Shown here piece by piece: positions 60,301-64,000 of a stretch of 64,000 nucleotides of DNA. Source of the DNA: Gordionus sp. m RMFG-2023. Taxonomy: Eukaryota > Nematomorpha > Gordioida > Chordodea > Parachordodidae. Below the pieces are notes generated by a model. The model saw only the letters and a list, made by a program, of their open reading frames with translations. It was not told where the DNA came from and did no database searches. The stretch is taken from NCBI RefSeq assembly GCF_954871325.1, contig NC_088776.1, positions 10,974,052-11,038,051 of the forward strand, read 5' to 3'. Made by a program: the position numbers and the translations under genes. How positions within the stretch are numbered: the first letter of the stretch is position 1; each line of letters begins with the position of its first letter.

Positions 60301-61119
60301 ATCATGGATTTTCCCCTTTCAATTCTATTGGAAGTTTTTGTGCCCAATTATTGAAGACCTTTGGTTGGCTAAGTTATAAATTTAAAATGTTTTCTAAAAA
60401 CTTTGAATAAGTCATTATTTAAAAAATGATTAACTTTTATTTATCTTCCTTTTAAATTATTGTTTATAGTGATATATTGTATTCATTTTTAGGGGAGAGG
60501 GGTGGGGGGGAAGGGGGGGGGTTTATTACACTAAAATAATATTCAAGCACAGGAAAATTTTTGAGGAAATCTTATGCACCAACTCTTTAATGCATTTTCT
60601 AACAGGTTACAATTAAAAATTTATCAGACTATATGTCGTTTAATAAAAATTTCTTTAACATTTTACCTTTATTAATGGTTAAACCAACATTTTTTCTCCC
60701 ATATTTCTTTTCTATAAAGTCTGCTGCACTTTCAACTCTTATGGTTAAGTCTTTTGTATAATTTTCCTTATTTACATCTTTCAAGCACCCATCATATATA
60801 TCCAAATAATTTTTTTTCTAAATTATATATAAAAATAACTATTTGTTAAAAAATGTCAAATTACCAAATATAATAAGCGATGATTCAGGCTCATAATATG
60901 ATCCAAAAATTCGTTTTGACTAAAGTTTGAATTAATACATAAAGTACATTTATATCCTAAATTATTGTTAATTGACAAGAAATATTCAATGTATTCAAGA
61001 CCTAATTATAAAAATTGATATATCTATAAATTATAATAATACTAACCAATCAAAGGACTTATACATGAATCAATAAGTTTCTGTGTTGAAGTATCTGAAT
61101 TTATGCTAGAAATTGCCAT
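57368..61119 (-). CDS. C2H2/U1-type zinc-finger protein, family unrecognised (partial model)
   Basis: Minus-strand exons, 5' to 3': 61047-61119 (ATG; MAISSINSDT), 60865-61001, 60667-60817, then after a gap 57982-58067, 57602-57750 and 57368-57522 (stop). Exon 2 holds a zinc finger C-x2-C-x13-H-x4-H (Cys43, Cys46, His60, His65), with LNHRLLYL after it, the form of matrin/U1-like fingers. The exon at 57982-58067 (EYRRFTGIKHRIPF) resembles the second half of another such finger. The last exons encode a helical, charged tail (EYEKEQKILEERFNKAQPE). The three 5' exons agree in phase, as do the three 3' exons, but at least one exon between them is missing (a candidate is the open frame around 59050-59200, FDNCAQCPGSFNLMAMMSEI). 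Likely nucleic-acid binding, judged by the finger only. The hAT copy 2 sits in the gap. Confidence 0.6.
58235..59013. mobile_element. hAT-like non-autonomous transposon, copy 2 (779 bp)
   Basis: As far as I can read, identical to the copy at 56261-57029 except for one 10-bp insertion (a TTGACCATAT-like unit) near the right end. Flanked by its own perfect 8-bp target duplication CCTATTAC (58227-58234 and 59014-59021). Same orientation, 1.2 kb apart. Different target duplications show two separate insertions, not a segmental duplication. It lies within an intron of the minus-strand zinc-finger gene. Confidence 0.93.
59595..59880 (-). repeat. Dispersed repeat, inverted copy
   Basis: Reverse complement carries TCTAGAGATATAGGGACTTC-like and GGAATCTGTAAAATTTTTAA blocks in the order seen at 56030-56250. 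The two flank the hAT pair in opposite orientation. Confidence 0.65.
60177..60267 (+). repeat. 45-bp tandem duplication
   Basis: TGTGATTCAGGTTCTGGTGA and the following 25 bases occur twice in a row (60177-60221 and 60222-60267), with a single-base difference. Confidence 0.9.
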
Positions 61120-61860
61120 AGCCAAAACTTATGAAAATATATGATCACCTAACCCAAACTCTTGATCTTAATTTTATTGGTCAAATGTTAATATAAAGTC
61201 AAAATTTTATTTTAATAAAATTGATTTTCTTATTGAAATTTGCTCATTTGAAAACATCGTATATAAATATGAATAGATTAAATAATAATCATTTAATTTT
61301 ATTGAAATAGACTATTCTACCCTGATATATGGTAGCGTTTTCAGAATAAAGCAGGATGATTTGTAACTAATAAATTGATGATAATAGTTTAGTTTATAGG
61401 AAAAAGATCAAAATAATTAAAATGATGTTTATATATATATAGCGATTCATTAATTAAAAGTGTGCGTAAAAAGGAGCCAGCTGCAGCGGAAATATTTGTT
61501 CTGTGTGCGCACTAATTGTCTTATTTTTCATCATATGAATGGATATTAGTGACATTTTATCAACGTGCGAACAAAAACTACTATTTATAGACAATTTTAA
61601 CGAATGAATATCTGCAAATACATGCTTGTAAACCTAAACTAAATATATTTGACAATAATGTAATTATATAATAAATAAGGAAAATATATTTTAAAATAAA
61701 GTTATAAATCATGTTAATTTTATATACAAAAATTATAAAATAGCAGAATTTATCCTAAATTAAATTTATCGTAAAAAGTATTTTAATTTTGATAGTTTAC
61801 TAATACAAAATTAGAATTTCAAATAAGGATATAATTAATAAAACTTGACATATATATCAC

Positions 61861-62412
61861 ATGTCACATTTACCTATTATTTTATTTTCGGAATGTCATC
61901 AATTTAAATTTATGGTGTCAAGTTTTGTTGCAACTTATAATATAAATGGTAAACCAATTATTATTGAACGCTTCTGCGATAGCAATATTCTTTTATACAG
62001 TATATCTTCTAAAAATCACTCATATTTAATAATAATAATTCTCATAAATTTATTATGCATAAATTATGTATTAATTTATGATATCTATATCCTGGGAATT
62101 ATATTAGTTCTAGTAGATATCTACATATTTAAAAGTAATCGTTTGGAAGAAAAATTATTGATATTCAAATTTTTTGGAGTACAAGTCACCTCAGGATCCT
62201 TACTAGGAAAATCAACTTATTTTATTCCTTATGAATGTATTAAAGATATAGTAATTATTGAAGGAATAACATTGTATCAGGTTATGCATTATTTGGCAAT
62301 AGTCTACACAAATGAAAGTGACACAAAAATATTACCATTATTCAAGCATCTATGGCCACCATTTCGAATACTCAAAATTTTATATAATGATATACATAAT
62401 TCATATTTATAG
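61861..62412 (+). CDS. PIGH: GPI-GlcNAc transferase subunit PIG-H
   Basis: Single exon, 183 residues, close to the human length (188). Residues about 54-90 form two hydrophobic segments of a membrane hairpin (SYLIIIILINLLCIN and ILGIILVLVDIYIF). They are followed by the PIG-H domain: EEKLLIFKFFGVQVTS, FIPYECIKDIVIIEGI, QVMHYLAIVY and a final VxPLFKHLWP-like block, matching the EESLL...GIQ, KVKDIVINEAI and YYL blocks of animal PIG-H. PIG-H is part of the ER membrane complex (with PIG-A, C, P, Q, Y, DPM2) that makes GlcNAc-PI, the first step of GPI-anchor synthesis. The start at ATG 61861 gives the expected N-terminal length. It is divergent from the zinc-finger gene (742 bp) and convergent with TIMM13. 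Confidence 0.9.
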   Translation: MSHLPIILFSECHQFKFMVSSFVATYNINGKPIIIERFCDSNILLYSISSKNHSYLIIIILINLLCINYVLIYDIYILGIILVLVDIYIFKSNRLEEKLLIFKFFGVQVTSGSLLGKSTYFIPYECIKDIVIIEGITLYQVMHYLAIVYTNESDTKILPLFKHLWPPFRILKILYNDIHNSYL

Positions 62413-63407
62413 TGTCTTATATTTATATAAATTTTACATCACTATTTATACAAAACACTAATAAATTGGAATTTTTTATTATCACATTAAAATATATATT
62501 TACGAGTTAACATTTATATAAATATTGTTTTATTTAAAAATTACATAATTTTCACTTAATTATTTTACATAAATTCATTATACACCAGAGGTAGTTAAAA
62601 AATGTATAGAAATTATACCTAAAAAGAATTAAAATTATTAGATCCTAATTAAAAATAAATAAGGAAAATATATTATCTGTCAATCAATTTTTTATCTATT
62701 ATTGATTGAATTATTTATAAAATTTAACATTATATTAATTAAATATTCAAAATTATTTTAAAATACACAATTTATTTTTTCCCATATTTATTAATCATTC
62801 TTAAATTTTATTAATCTATTTTTAAGGAAGTTATTTTCAAATATGATGAAATCAAATTGAATAATTTTTTTTATTATTCTCTTACAAATAAGGAAATATT
62901 TAAATTGTATGAATACTACAATTTTTCAATTTGAAAATACAAATATTTGATCCACATTTTTGTAAGTATATTAGAAACAAATAATAATTATTTTATTTTT
63001 AAAAAATATAATTTTACTTATTTTTCTAAAGCACATTTTACTGTTTCAAAAGATGAAAAAAAAATGCAATTTGGAACATCTCAATTAATTTTTTTAAATA
63101 ATATTAAAAAGAATTGATTAGTAAAATATATCAAATTTTCATATAATTTGGTTAAATAAGTATATAAAGAATAATGAATGAAACTTAAGCTAATTATCTC
63201 AATTTGACAATCAAGCAATGTTTTAAATTCTATAATTTACCTGATTAATATTTTGTCAAACACTAAAAAGGTTATTAAATATCTAAATTTTTGAGTTTAT
63301 AGAGTATAATAAAATATTATATTTTACAAAAATCTTTATTTATCAAACAGCTCATAAATTCACTTCCCTTTTTTTATTAACATGATTTAAATACATTTAT
63401 ATATATA
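62413..63407. other. Intergenic between convergent PIGH and TIMM13
   Basis: Very AT-rich. No gene or repeat seen; it should contain the 3' UTRs and poly(A) signals of both genes (AATAAA-like words are too frequent to single one out). Confidence 0.5.
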
Positions 63408-63777
63408 TTATAAGTTTCCATGCTCTTTCTTTAATCTGTTACTATATGTTTTTGAAACAAGGTTCCAAGAATCCATATACCTATCCATACACATGGCTAA
63501 ACATTTCTATAAAATATTTTCAAAAATAAATTGCAATACTTATTTATACTTGTTCATAGTTATCCAAAGAAGCCCCTGGTTTAGATATACATTTTTGAAA
63601 ACATTTATCTGACATTTTCTATATGCAAGCTTATATCATTATTTATTTGAAAAGCAAAACTTGTATCAATTCTTGCGCATTGGCAAGCGCAATTTGTTGC
63701 CTAACCTTTTCTATAACATCTTGCTTTTGACCTGCCGTTAATGTTGAGGAATTATCCGAATTGCCAAATGAATCCAT
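63408..63777 (-). CDS. TIMM13: Mitochondrial import inner membrane translocase subunit Tim13
   Basis: Three exons join in phase on the minus strand: 63661-63777, 63550-63618 and 63408-63506, giving 94 residues (human 95). The N-terminal half carries [11 protein letters not shown], matching the VAVANAQELLQ helix of Tim13. The twin CX3C motif is complete: Cys45/Cys49 in DKCFQKC and Cys64/Cys68 in [15 protein letters not shown]. Tim13 forms a hexameric chaperone with Tim8 in the intermembrane space and escorts membrane-protein precursors such as Tim23 across it. The cysteines form two disulfides through the MIA40 pathway, so no presequence is needed. Introns are 42 and 43 nt. Start at 63777 is the first ATG and gives the family length. 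Confidence 0.95.
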
Positions 63778-64000
63778 GTGGAGGATGTATTAGTATTATT
63801 TTAAAAAAATGCTTTAATAACAGGCATACAAAAATTACAAAAATTGACTGTTTGATTGACGGTTTCGCTAACTTTCTTACTTGTTAATATATTTTTATAC
63901 AGTAGACTATAAAATTTAATTATAATTTTTTGCTAATTAGTTAAAATTTCTCCGATTACTAATGTCATTATAAGGCGGGTGAGAAGTATAATTATATTTC

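Overview
The window is AT-rich animal DNA: intron-bearing host genes lie in long gene-poor stretches packed with mobile-element remains. Evidence for an animal: SUMO protease (SENP), ORC3, SIRT5, PIG-H and TIMM13 coding exons with in-phase GT-AG introns, several of only 37-65 nt; a tRNA-derived SINE; hAT-like and other TIR elements; and a secreted cystine-knot-like gene. I cannot place it in a phylum. It looks like a small-intron invertebrate, and the Spätzle/Trunk resemblance of one gene is only a hint of an arthropod.

Layout. 1-6744: Ty3/Gypsy-type LTR retroelements on the minus strand (one with a long open pol, an LTR and a primer-binding site, plus a gag fragment at the window edge). 6784-10320: a decayed retroelement on the plus strand, split by a 1.9-kb TIR transposon. 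10573-11618: SIRT5-like gene. 13379-14049 (minus): small membrane-protein gene. 17016-22363: ORC3, ten exons rebuilt in phase. 22364-28839: gene-poor, with TIR repeats. 28840-29777: three exons of an Asn-rich protein. 33168-40377: SENP1/2-like SUMO protease with complete catalytic core. 40378-45260: gene-poor, with MITEs. 45261-45903 (minus): secreted cysteine-rich cystine-knot-like protein. 46785-50866 (minus): two unrecognised exons that share a phase. 48430-49400: hairpin repeat and Gypsy fossil. 51424-52587: long-TIR element. 53440-54800 (minus): decayed reverse-transcriptase element. 54890-55303 (minus): two terminal exons of an unknown gene. 56261-59013: two nearly identical hAT-like elements with perfect 8-bp target duplications. 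57368-61119 (minus): zinc-finger gene with one of those hAT copies in an intron. 61861-62412: PIGH. 63408-63777 (minus): TIMM13.

The recognised genes are housekeeping genes of different pathways (replication licensing, SUMO removal, lysine deacylation, GPI-anchor synthesis, mitochondrial protein import) and do not form one system. The most distinctive material is the repeat landscape (several unrelated hairpin/MITE families in introns of ORC3, SENP and the zinc-finger gene, and the recent hAT pair) and the cystine-knot-like gene. All exon models come from reading frame, splice signals and phase alone.
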